A stretch of 15,417 nt of DNA. Origin: Syntrophaceae bacterium UBA2192 (GTDB lineage Bacteria > Desulfobacterota > Syntrophia > Syntrophales > UBA2192). The DNA is taken from assembly GCA_002327315.1 (NCBI GenBank), contig DCVI01000168.1, positions 1 through 15,417 of the forward strand, given 5' to 3'. Position numbers and translations under genes: made by a program. The notes under the pieces are model-generated. The model saw only the letters and a program-made list of their open reading frames with translations. It searched no databases and was not told where the DNA came from. This document shows positions 1 to 6,680 of the stretch, piece by piece (within the stretch, counting starts at the first letter, position 1; every line of letters starts with the position of its first letter).

Positions 1-615
1 ACGGTCAAGACCAACAAGTCCATGAAGCTCTTCGACATCGCCTGCCAGATGGGCATCTCGACGGACACCCTGGTCATGCTGAATCCCGAGCTTCGGCACC
101 AGATCACGCCCGATCGCCCCTACGACCTCAAGATCCCCCAGGGGCTGGGGCAGCAGTACGCGCTCGTCGCGGACCAGATCAAGGAGTCGAGGCCGCCGGC
201 ACCGCCGGAGCGCGAGCGCAAGACCAAGGTTGTCAAATACAAAGTGAAGAGAGGCGACACGGTCGCTTCGATTTCAAAGAAATATGGCACGTCATCGAAG
301 TTCCTGCTTGCCGCCAACGGCCTGAAAAGCGAAAGCCAGGTGACGGAAGGAAAGATCCTCAAGATCCCCGTAAAGCAGCGGGAGAAGACAACCCAGGTGG
401 CATCGGGCAAAAAGGGAAAATCCAAGAAATCGGCCGCCGCGGAGCCTGCCCTGATCAAGTACACGGTCAAGAAGGGGGAAACCCTGACCCAGATCGCCAA
501 GCGCTACAACACGAGCACCGCGGAGATCAGGAAGATGAACAGTCTCTCGGGGACTCAGCTCAGGAGCGGCCAGGTTCTCAAAATCAAGAACCCGAACGCG
601 GAAACGGGGGGCTGA
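1..615 (+). CDS. LysM-repeat cell-wall protein, C-terminal part (probable MltD-like lytic transglycosylase tail)
   Basis: The reading frame is open from base 1 to a TGA at 613-615, so the gene begins before the window. The visible 204 residues hold, in order, a degenerate LysM-like segment ending in an NPEL...TP...LKIPQG pattern (bases 22-145), a Pro/Arg/Lys-rich linker, a clear LysM (YKVKRGDTVASISKKYGT..., about 238-369), a Lys/Ser/Ala-rich linker, and a second clear LysM (YTVKKGETLTQIAKRYNT..., about 460-588). LysM domains bind N-acetylglucosamine-containing glycans such as peptidoglycan. The order 'LNPEL - TP - LKIP - tandem LysM' is what I expect after the catalytic domain of MltD-type membrane-bound lytic transglycosylases, but no catalytic residues lie inside the window. 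A LysM amidase or another LysM protein is possible. The ATG at base 22 is internal, not a start. The gene is tail to tail with ybeY, 10 bp apart. Confidence 0.8.
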   Translation, partial: TVKTNKSMKLFDIACQMGISTDTLVMLNPELRHQITPDRPYDLKIPQGLGQQYALVADQIKESRPPAPPERERKTKVVKYKVKRGDTVASISKKYGTSSKFLLAANGLKSESQVTEGKILKIPVKQREKTTQVASGKKGKSKKSAAAEPALIKYTVKKGETLTQIAKRYNTSTAEIRKMNSLSGTQLRSGQVLKIKNPNAETGG

Positions 616-625
616 TCCGAAGCGG

Positions 626-1132
626 CTAGAGCGTAAAGTCCAGCCGGTAGCCCCGGATCTCGAAGAAGACGGCTTGCTGGACAGCGGACATGATGCGGGC
701 CCGGGCGATCCCTTTGGGCCCCTCGTGGTCATAGCCTGCAAGGTGCAGGATGCCGTGAAGGATGAGATAGAGGACGGCATCCTCGACAGGAATCCCCGCT
801 TCTCGCGCCTCTCGAAACGCCGTCTCCACGGAGACGACCACATCCCCCAGCACACCCGGGTTGACATCGCCGAAATCCCCCTCCGCAAGTGAGAAGGCAA
901 TCACGTTCGTCGGCCGATCCCTCCGGAGATAGTCCCGGTTGATCGTCCGGATCCCCTCGTCGTCGACGATCGTGAGGCTCAGCTCCTGCTGCCCGGTTCC
1001 CAGCAGCTCGAGGATCTTTCGGACATCCCGGCGCAGCCTCGCGCGATCCAGCTTCACCAGCTTCTGGCTGCTGGCGATCAGGACCTTCCCCGCCTTTCGC
1101 ATTTTCTGTGTTTTGATTATTTTCTTCATCAC
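626..1132 (-). CDS. ybeY: Endoribonuclease YbeY (16S rRNA maturation factor)
   Basis: YbeY is a zinc-dependent single-strand endoribonuclease that takes part in 16S rRNA 3'-end maturation and late 30S ribosome quality control. The 168-residue protein carries the diagnostic HGILHLAGYDH motif with zinc ligands H126, H130 and H136. It also has the conserved NRDYLRRDRPTNVIAFSL block (residues 65-82) and a GDVVVS strand. The longest frame begins GTG (1132-1130) followed at once by ATG (1129-1127), and both overlap a heptad repeat rather than a purine-rich ribosome site. The family core begins near KVLIA (residue 16), so an in-frame ATG at residue 11 (1102-1100) could also be the start. The gene is last in a minus-strand cluster, 32 bp after phoH; phoH-ybeY adjacency is common in bacteria. 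No HD-hydrolase (PgpH/YqfF-type) gene sits between them. The identity is certain; the exact start is not. Confidence 0.96.
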   Translation of the reverse strand: MMKKIIKTQKMRKAGKVLIASSQKLVKLDRARLRRDVRKILELLGTGQQELSLTIVDDEGIRTINRDYLRRDRPTNVIAFSLAEGDFGDVNPGVLGDVVVSVETAFREAREAGIPVEDAVLYLILHGILHLAGYDHEGPKGIARARIMSAVQQAVFFEIRGYRLDFTL

Positions 1133-1163
1133 TAGACACTAGTCACAGATCACTAGCCACATC
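1127..1163. repeat. Heptanucleotide tandem repeat filling the phoH-ybeY gap
   Basis: On the minus strand the unit is CTAGTGA. Four 7-bp units lie head to tail: 1156-1150 (CTAGTGA), 1149-1143 (TCTGTGA), 1142-1136 (CTAGTGT) and 1135-1129 (CTAGTGA). A decayed fifth unit covers 1163-1157. The array occupies nearly all of the space between the phoH stop (1165-1167) and the ybeY start, and its last unit contributes the GTG and the A of the ATG at the ybeY start. No Shine-Dalgarno sequence is visible there. Confidence 0.8.
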
Positions 1164-1164
1164 T

Positions 1165-2148
1165 TCATTCTTCCCTGCCGTTTGTCTTCTTGCGGCTCAG
1201 GTGATTGTAGGCCTTGATAATTTCCGAAACGAGAGGGTGCCGCACCACGTCAATCTCGGAGAAGTAGACGAACTGGATCCCCTCCGTTCTGCCCAGGATC
1301 TGCTCTACCTCCACGAGCCCGGAGGTCTTGCCGGAGGGAAGGTCGATCTGGGTCACATCACCCGTGACGACGGCCTTGGCGCCCCAGCCGAGCCGCGTGA
1401 CGAACATCTTCATCTGCTCCGACGTCGTGTTCTGGGCTTCGTCGAGGATGATGAAGGCATCGTTCAGGGTCCGCCCGCGCATGAAGGCCAGTGGCGCTAC
1501 CTCGATGATCCCTTTTTCCATCAGGGCCTGGACCTTGTCGAAGTCCATCATATCATAGAGCGCATCGTAGACGGGCCGCAGGTAGGGATTCACCTTCTCC
1601 ACGAGATCCCCGGGCAGAAACCCCAGCCGCTCGCCGGCCTCGACGGCGGGTCTTGTGAGAACGATCCGGTTGACCCGGCGGTCCATGAGATACGATACGG
1701 CCATGGCCATGGCCAGGTAGGTTTTCCCCGTTCCCGCCGGGCCGATCCCGAAGACCATGTCGTATTTCCGGATGGCGTCGATGTATTGCTTCTGGGCAAT
1801 GCTCTTGGGTGTGATGACCCTTTTCTTCGAAGAGATGTAGACCTTGTCGAGGAAAATCTCTTCGAGCCGCACGGAACGGTTCTCCGAGAGAATGCGATGG
1901 GCAAAACCGATATCCGTGGAGTAAACGGGAAATCCTTTCTGGATCAGGCGGCAGATCTGCCCGAGAAGATTTTCCACGAGATCGACGGAGTGAGCTTCGC
2001 CGGTAAGCGTGATCTTGTCCCCGCGTGCCGTGATCCGGATCCCTGCCAGCTTTTCGATGAGCCGGAGATTCTTGTCCCCGTCTCCGAGAAGTGTCTTGAA
2101 CGCGTTTGGGTCGGGGAAAGTGAGTGGTTTGGTCGTCTCGTGCTTCAA
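1165..2148 (-). CDS. phoH: PhoH-family P-loop ATPase
   Basis: This is a cytoplasmic ATPase of the PhoH/YbeZ family, thought to act with YbeY in RNA processing and often found beside it, as here. The 327-residue product has the family's usual length. An N-terminal KH-like region (about residues 10-75) is followed by the PhoH ATPase core with Walker A GPAGTGKT (136-143), the LTRPAVEAGERLGFLPGD block (164-181) and Walker B AFIILDEAQN (231-240). A sensor-like VTGDVTQIDLP follows at 261-271. The chosen start is TTG (2148-2146). No in-frame ATG precedes it, and a GAGGA ribosome site (2160-2156) sits 7 nt upstream, overlapping the stop codon of the M20 gene, which suggests translational coupling. 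An out-of-frame ATG-GTT-TGA (2153-2145) lies across the start. Identity is certain and the start is well supported. Confidence 0.96.
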   Translation of the reverse strand: MKHETTKPLTFPDPNAFKTLLGDGDKNLRLIEKLAGIRITARGDKITLTGEAHSVDLVENLLGQICRLIQKGFPVYSTDIGFAHRILSENRSVRLEEIFLDKVYISSKKRVITPKSIAQKQYIDAIRKYDMVFGIGPAGTGKTYLAMAMAVSYLMDRRVNRIVLTRPAVEAGERLGFLPGDLVEKVNPYLRPVYDALYDMMDFDKVQALMEKGIIEVAPLAFMRGRTLNDAFIILDEAQNTTSEQMKMFVTRLGWGAKAVVTGDVTQIDLPSGKTSGLVEVEQILGRTEGIQFVYFSEIDVVRHPLVSEIIKAYNHLSRKKTNGREE

Positions 2149-2158
2149 ACCATTGTCC

Positions 2159-3400
2159 TCATTTCTGAAGGAACAGGTGCGCGTAAACCTTGGCGTTGCC
2201 CACCATGTTGGATATCAGACAGTACTCGTTGGGCTGGTGGGCCATGTGGCAGTATCGCGACCAGACTGCCGCCGGGTAGTCGTACCTGCGGAAAACCGCA
2301 GCGACGGTTCCCCCTCCGACCCCTTTCGGCCGGGCTTGCACGCCGTAGACATCCCGGACGGCCTCCTCGAGGGCCAGCACGACGGGCGCGTCATGTGCCG
2401 TCGGCGGCGGGGCATCGGACTTTTGTACCGGCGTGAGGTCGATTTTCACATCGAACGTCCTTTCGATGTCGTCGGCCATGCCCCGGATCGTTGTAAGGAT
2501 TCCTTCGACAGGGTAAACCGGCAGAATACGGCAGTCCAGATAGAAAACGTCCTCCCCGGGTATCGTGTTCACGTTGGGGACGTTGGCCTCCTTTTTCGTC
2601 GGCTCGAAGGTACTCTCGGGGGGCTCGTAGAGCGGGTCCCGGGCATGAAAGATCCCGGCCAGTTCGTCCAGCCGGACCACGAGATGCGAAGCGGCTCGAA
2701 AAGCGTTCTTGCCGAGCGCGGGGCGGCTGGCGTGGCACTGCTTGCCCGACGTGCGGACCTGCAGCCACAGGACGCTTTTTTCGGCCACCTCGATCATGGA
2801 GCCTTCCTCGTTGCCCGCGTCGGGCACGACGATGAGATCCGTCTTCCGGAACCAGTTGCGTCGGTTCTCGATGACATAATCGAGACCGTATCCGCTTCCA
2901 GTCTCCTCGTCGGCGGCCAAAAGGATGGCGATGGACGACTCCGGCACGATCCCCTCGTCCACAAAGGCCTTGGCGGCGAACAGGGAGGCGACAAGGTCCT
3001 GCTGGTTGTCCTCGGTGCCCCGGCCATAGACCTTACCGTCCCGCACGTAGCCCTCGTAGGGGTCCCGGTCCCAGAGCTTGATCTCCCCGGGAGGCACAAC
3101 GTCCGTGTGGGTCATGACCCACACCGTGCAATCTGACTTCCTGCCCGGGATCCATGCGACGACGTTCGGTCTCAGGCCCGTGGATACCCTTCCGTCAGGC
3201 GCGTCGCATCTCTCCACCCTGGGAAACCCCAAGTCGCGCAGGATGCCGGCAAGAAACACCGCCTTCTCCATTTCTCCGTCACCGCCGTTTTCCGGCGCCA
3301 GTGCCGGAATGGCCGTGAGGGCGAACTGCAGACGGATCATGTCGGGCTCATACCCTTCGATCCGCTTCGAAATCCGCTGAAACGTTGCGCTGTCGATCAT
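2159..3400 (-). CDS. M20-family metallopeptidase / amidohydrolase (peptidase or deacylase)
   Basis: This is a cytosolic two-zinc hydrolase of the M20/ArgE/DapE/CPG2 superfamily, 413 residues long. Visible metal and catalytic residues are H98 and D100 in THTDVVP, D131 in GRGTEDNQQ, the catalytic E165 and ligand E166 in ADEETGSG, D194 in VPDAGN, and a C-terminal histidine (H387) in MAHQPNEY. The dimerization or lid domain is about residues 205-320 and contains the usual conserved His (CHASRP, H223). No signal peptide is present. The GRGTEDNQQ motif and the GxGGGT loop near residue 361 suggest a dipeptidase or aminoacyl-amino-acid hydrolase rather than DapE or ArgE, but the substrate cannot be read from the sequence. 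The ATG at 3400-3398 follows an AAGG ribosome site. The gene starts 9 bp after the M16 partner gene and its stop overlaps the ribosome site of phoH. Confidence 0.88.
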   Translation of the reverse strand: MIDSATFQRISKRIEGYEPDMIRLQFALTAIPALAPENGGDGEMEKAVFLAGILRDLGFPRVERCDAPDGRVSTGLRPNVVAWIPGRKSDCTVWVMTHTDVVPPGEIKLWDRDPYEGYVRDGKVYGRGTEDNQQDLVASLFAAKAFVDEGIVPESSIAILLAADEETGSGYGLDYVIENRRNWFRKTDLIVVPDAGNEEGSMIEVAEKSVLWLQVRTSGKQCHASRPALGKNAFRAASHLVVRLDELAGIFHARDPLYEPPESTFEPTKKEANVPNVNTIPGEDVFYLDCRILPVYPVEGILTTIRGMADDIERTFDVKIDLTPVQKSDAPPPTAHDAPVVLALEEAVRDVYGVQARPKGVGGGTVAAVFRRYDYPAAVWSRYCHMAHQPNEYCLISNMVGNAKVYAHLFLQK

Positions 3401-3409
3401 GACGTGCCT

Positions 3410-4831
3410 TTACTTCACCCTCTTCACTTCGCCAAACGATTTCAGGGGCTCATCGAATTTGCTCTGGTCCCCGAGGACAAAGATCGTTTTTTTGTCCGGA
3501 TCGAGATATCTCTCCGCCGCCTTCAGGACGTCCTCCCGGCTCACCGCATCGATCCTGGCGGGGTATTCAGAAAGAAATTTCGTCGGGAGCCCCTGGAACT
3601 CGAGCATCATGTACTGGAAGGCAATCATATGGGACGAGGTAAAGGAGAAGATGTAGCTGTTCACGATGGATCGCTTCGCGAGGTGCAAATCCTGAGCCGG
3701 AATCCTCGATTCCCGGGCATCCTTCAGGATCCCTTCCATCAGAGAAAGGACCTGGCCCGTGGACTCCGATTTCGTCATCGCATAGGCCCCGAAGGAGCCG
3801 TAGCCCTGGCGTCCTTCGTAGAAGCTCCCCGCGCTGTATGCCAATCCTCGGTTGCTCCGCACCTCCTGGAAGATCCGGGAACGGAATCCGCCGCTGCCCA
3901 GGATGTAATCCAGGACCGTAAAGGGATAGAAATCGGGCGACTCCTTTCCCGGGCCGATCGCTCCGATGATCACCGTCGACTGGGGTACTTTCTTCTCATA
4001 GTAGTACAGGGGGGCGTTTCCCTGCGGCTTCGGGAGCGGCGCCGTCGCGAAGTCACCCTCGTCGTCCCAATCCCCGAAATGACGGCTGATCAGATCGATG
4101 GCTTCCTGCTTCGAGATATCCCCCGTGACGGCAATCCGCAGGTTTCGGGGAAAGAAGTGGGCCTTGTGGAAAGCCACCAGATCGTCCCGTTCGATCTTCT
4201 CGATGGATGCGATCTCGGGGAGCCGCCCCCGGGGGTTGTCCGCGTAAATGGCTTTCTTGAATTCCCGGAATGCCAGCCTCTGGGGCTTGTCGAAGACCCT
4301 GCGAAGCTCCTCGATCTTGAGATTCTTCTCCTGGTCGAGCTTGGCCTCGTCAAAGGAGGGGTTGCGGAGAATATCGGCAAAGATCTTGAAGGCCCTGTTC
4401 AGATCTTTTTTCAAAACGGTAAGGCTTCCCGTGCCGTATTCCATGCCCAGGCCGATGGAGATCGGGGCGGCAAGATACTCCAGTTCTTCGTCGACCTTGT
4501 CTCCGGAGAGCTTTGCCGCTCCGCCGGTCCGCATCCCGTCGCCCGTCATCTCGGCAAGTCCCTCCTTTCCGGGGGGCTCGAAGACGGAGCCGGCGCCGAC
4601 GATGAGGGAAATGTTGACCAGCGGCAGCTCCCGGTCCTCCAGGTAGTAAACGGTGAGACCGTTCTCGAGAACGACCCTCTCCGGCCTGGGCGGAGAAAAT
4701 TTGATTTCCTCGTAGCTGAGCCGGTCCGGGTCCGCCCAGGGCAGGGGTTTTGGCTTTTCAACCGGTTCGGCCAGGCCGATGCCGGTTGAAATCAGCAGGA
4801 TGACAAGGCTGAGGGCGAGGTTTCTCTTCAC
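3410..4831 (-). CDS. M16-family peptidase-like protein, non-catalytic partner subunit, exported
   Basis: The 473-residue protein has a signal peptide (MKRNLALSLVILLISTGIGLA, cleavage likely near residue 21) and then two M16 (insulinase/pitrilysin-type) half-domains, about 45-225 and 230-460. Where an active M16 has HxxEH, this protein reads GLAEMTGDGM (91-100), so both histidines and the glutamate are lost. The C-terminal half retains GFRSRIFQEVRSNRGLAYSAGSF (315-337) with Arg328 and Tyr332, the R/Y pair typical of the non-catalytic subunit in heterodimeric M16 peptidases. It most likely docks with the upstream catalytic M16 protein in the periplasm to form the closed chamber that degrades peptides. 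The GTG start overlaps the stop of that gene as GTGA (4831-4828), and an AAGGAG ribosome site lies just upstream, so the two are translationally coupled. Confidence 0.92.
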   Translation of the reverse strand: MKRNLALSLVILLISTGIGLAEPVEKPKPLPWADPDRLSYEEIKFSPPRPERVVLENGLTVYYLEDRELPLVNISLIVGAGSVFEPPGKEGLAEMTGDGMRTGGAAKLSGDKVDEELEYLAAPISIGLGMEYGTGSLTVLKKDLNRAFKIFADILRNPSFDEAKLDQEKNLKIEELRRVFDKPQRLAFREFKKAIYADNPRGRLPEIASIEKIERDDLVAFHKAHFFPRNLRIAVTGDISKQEAIDLISRHFGDWDDEGDFATAPLPKPQGNAPLYYYEKKVPQSTVIIGAIGPGKESPDFYPFTVLDYILGSGGFRSRIFQEVRSNRGLAYSAGSFYEGRQGYGSFGAYAMTKSESTGQVLSLMEGILKDARESRIPAQDLHLAKRSIVNSYIFSFTSSHMIAFQYMMLEFQGLPTKFLSEYPARIDAVSREDVLKAAERYLDPDKKTIFVLGDQSKFDEPLKSFGEVKRVK

Positions 4832-6357
4832 GGTTTCTCCTTCTTGATGAGGATAGCGACAGTCCGGTTTTCTTCAGTGAAGTATTTCCCGGCGACCGCC
4901 ATGATGTCCTTCGGGGTGACCTTTTCGATCATTTCGACGTATCGCGTCATGTATCGATAATCGCCCGTGATGATCTCGTAGTAGGACAGCCGACTCGCCA
5001 GGCCGGAATTGGAGCTGAGATCGCGGATGAACTCCGCCCGAAGCTGGTTGATGATCTTCTCGAGCTCCTGCTTCTTCACCGGTTCCTTCTTGAGCTTGTC
5101 GATATCTTCGTATACGGCCTTTTCCAGCTCGTCCGCCGTGTGGGGGTGTCGCGGTGTCCCCGTGACCATGAAGAGATTCGGGTAGCGGCTGGCCGGCATC
5201 CCGTTGGCGGCACTCACATCTTCGGCGATCTGCTTGCCCTGAACAAGGGATCGGTGGAAGCGGGAGGTTCGGCCCTTTGAAAGGAGGGCTTCGATGACAT
5301 CGAAGACATAGTCCTCGAAGGAGGGCAGGGTCGGCTTGTGCCAACCGATGATGAGATACGGGTTTGACGCGGCGACGAGTTCCGTCCGTTTCTCCCCGCC
5401 CTGCGTCGGCTCCTCGGTCACATGTTGACCCTCGAGCTTGTGAGAGGGGATGGCGCCGAAATATTTTTTGACAATCTCCATCGTTTTGACCGTGTTGATG
5501 TCTCCCACGATGGCGATGACCGTGTTGTTCGGTGAATGGTACCGCTTGAAGAATGCCTCCAGATAGTCCGGCGTCAAATAGGATATGTCCGACGCCCACC
5601 CGATGACGGGCCGCCGGTACGGGCTTGCGGTGAATGCCGTGGCCAGGAACAGCTCCATCAGCTTGCGGGAGGGGACCGACTCGTAGGTCTGGCGGCGCTC
5701 TTCCATCACGACATCGCGCTCCGTGTAGAACTCCCTCAGGACGGGGTTCGTCATCCGGTCGGCCTCGATGCGGGCCCAGAGTTCGATCCGGTTGGCCGGC
5801 AGGCTCACCTTGTAGGTCGTAACATCCTGACCTGTCGAGGCATTGAGGTCCACGGCCCCGTTTTCCGAGTAGAGCCGATCGATCTCGTTCTCGACGATCC
5901 ACTCCTTGGCCTCGCTCTGGAGCTCCTTGAGCTCCCTGGCCAGTCTCGTGACCGCGGCCTCGTCGGCGCGGGTCCCTTTCAGCCGTTCACGGTCGAGTGC
6001 CGCCCCCGCCTCGCGGATTTTTTTCAGGACCCTCTCTTCTTCCTTGAAATTCTTTGTCCCGATGGTCGACGTGCCCTTGAAGAGCATGTGTTCGAGAAAG
6101 TGGGCGGCGCCCGTCTTGCCCTCTCCATCGTCGACAGCACCCACGAGGTAGCGGATGTATAAGGATACGGTGGGACTGGTGTGCCTTTCCACCAACAGGA
6201 CACGCATGCCGTTTTCCAGGGTGACCCTCTGAACGCGATCCTCCAGATTGTAGGCATGAAGCGCGCCGGGAGATGCGGTGGCAAGAATCGACCCCAGCAG
6301 AAGGAAGGTGACGAAACGTCGGGAAACGGCCTTTGGACGTTGACTCGATCGGCTCAT
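4828..6357 (-). CDS. M16-family zinc metallopeptidase, catalytic subunit, exported
   Basis: The 509-residue protein begins with a basic N-terminus and a hydrophobic stretch (about 14-34, ending in ALHA) typical of a Sec signal peptide, so it is probably periplasmic. The inverted zinc motif HFLEH (H86, E89, H90) is intact, and the distal glutamate ligand is in ERDVVMEERR (E219 or E220). Between them a charged helical insertion, about residues 105-158 (rich in Glu, Lys and Leu, such as LARELKELQSEAKEW), predicts a coiled coil; I recall it from a recognised M16 subfamily. The second half-domain spans about 270-500. M16 enzymes cleave peptides inside a clamshell chamber, and the next gene encodes a partner lacking the zinc motif. 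The ATG at 6357 overlaps the stop of the small membrane protein gene (ATGA, 6357-6354). Substrate unknown. Confidence 0.94.
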   Translation of the reverse strand: MSRSSQRPKAVSRRFVTFLLLGSILATASPGALHAYNLEDRVQRVTLENGMRVLLVERHTSPTVSLYIRYLVGAVDDGEGKTGAAHFLEHMLFKGTSTIGTKNFKEEERVLKKIREAGAALDRERLKGTRADEAAVTRLARELKELQSEAKEWIVENEIDRLYSENGAVDLNASTGQDVTTYKVSLPANRIELWARIEADRMTNPVLREFYTERDVVMEERRQTYESVPSRKLMELFLATAFTASPYRRPVIGWASDISYLTPDYLEAFFKRYHSPNNTVIAIVGDINTVKTMEIVKKYFGAIPSHKLEGQHVTEEPTQGGEKRTELVAASNPYLIIGWHKPTLPSFEDYVFDVIEALLSKGRTSRFHRSLVQGKQIAEDVSAANGMPASRYPNLFMVTGTPRHPHTADELEKAVYEDIDKLKKEPVKKQELEKIINQLRAEFIRDLSSNSGLASRLSYYEIITGDYRYMTRYVEMIEKVTPKDIMAVAGKYFTEENRTVAILIKKEKP

Positions 6358-6647
6358 GACGGTCTGATGTTCTCCTTGCAGTTTCTCCAGAGGCGAAAGG
6401 CCGCATAAAGAATGCCTGCGCCGCTGATGAGGATGATGAAATTGGACGAGAAAAAGAGCATGATGAACTCCAGAGGATTCTTCAGGCTGTAGGCGGAAAG
6501 CAGGAGGGTGATCCCCCAGAACAGAAAAAACGAAGAAAGGACGCCGATCAGGATGTTACGGATGCACTGGATCATCATAAACGTTTGCGCCGGGTTTCCC
6601 GGCTGAACCGGAACTCCCCGCCGGGGCTGGTTTAATTTTTCAGCCAT
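6354..6647 (-). CDS. Small two-helix inner-membrane protein of unknown function
   Basis: From the ATG at 6647 the product is 97 residues. A polar, proline-rich N-terminus (MAEKLNQPRRGVPVQPGNP) is followed by two strongly hydrophobic segments (ILIGVLSSFFLFWGITLLL and FIMLFFSSNFIILISGAGIL) and a short basic tail (RLWRNCKENIRPS). This predicts a two-pass membrane protein with a short loop. I do not recognise a family. A TTG at 6674 would extend the frame by nine residues; neither start has a convincing ribosome site, so coupling to the radical SAM gene (stop at 6681-6683) is likely. Its stop overlaps the start of the catalytic M16 gene by 4 bp, which supports it as a real gene and hints at a role near the M16 pair. 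No enzymatic motif is visible. Confidence 0.75.
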   Translation of the reverse strand: MAEKLNQPRRGVPVQPGNPAQTFMMIQCIRNILIGVLSSFFLFWGITLLLSAYSLKNPLEFIMLFFSSNFIILISGAGILYAAFRLWRNCKENIRPS

Positions 6648-6680
6648 TATGACGAAGCGGGAGATAAAATTCAATCTTTT

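Noticed and set aside
573..592. Hairpin GGTTCT...AGAACC as a terminator for ybeY
   Set aside because: It has a 6-bp stem inside the second LysM repeat of the opposing gene, with no T-tract on the minus strand. The sequence is explained by the coding constraint.
1201..2436. A 411-codon open frame on the plus strand
   Set aside because: It lies antisense across phoH and the end of the M20 gene, both certain by motif. Its translation has no family features, and long antisense frames are expected at this GC content.
3404..4789. A 461-codon plus-strand open frame
   Set aside because: It mirrors the non-catalytic M16 gene almost end to end. The minus-strand protein has a signal peptide and M16 features; this one shows nothing recognisable.
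3410..4831. The loss of HxxEH in the second M16 gene as a sign of a pseudogene
   Set aside because: The frame is intact and full length, with signal peptide, R/Y pair and coupled start. Loss of the zinc motif is normal for the partner subunit.
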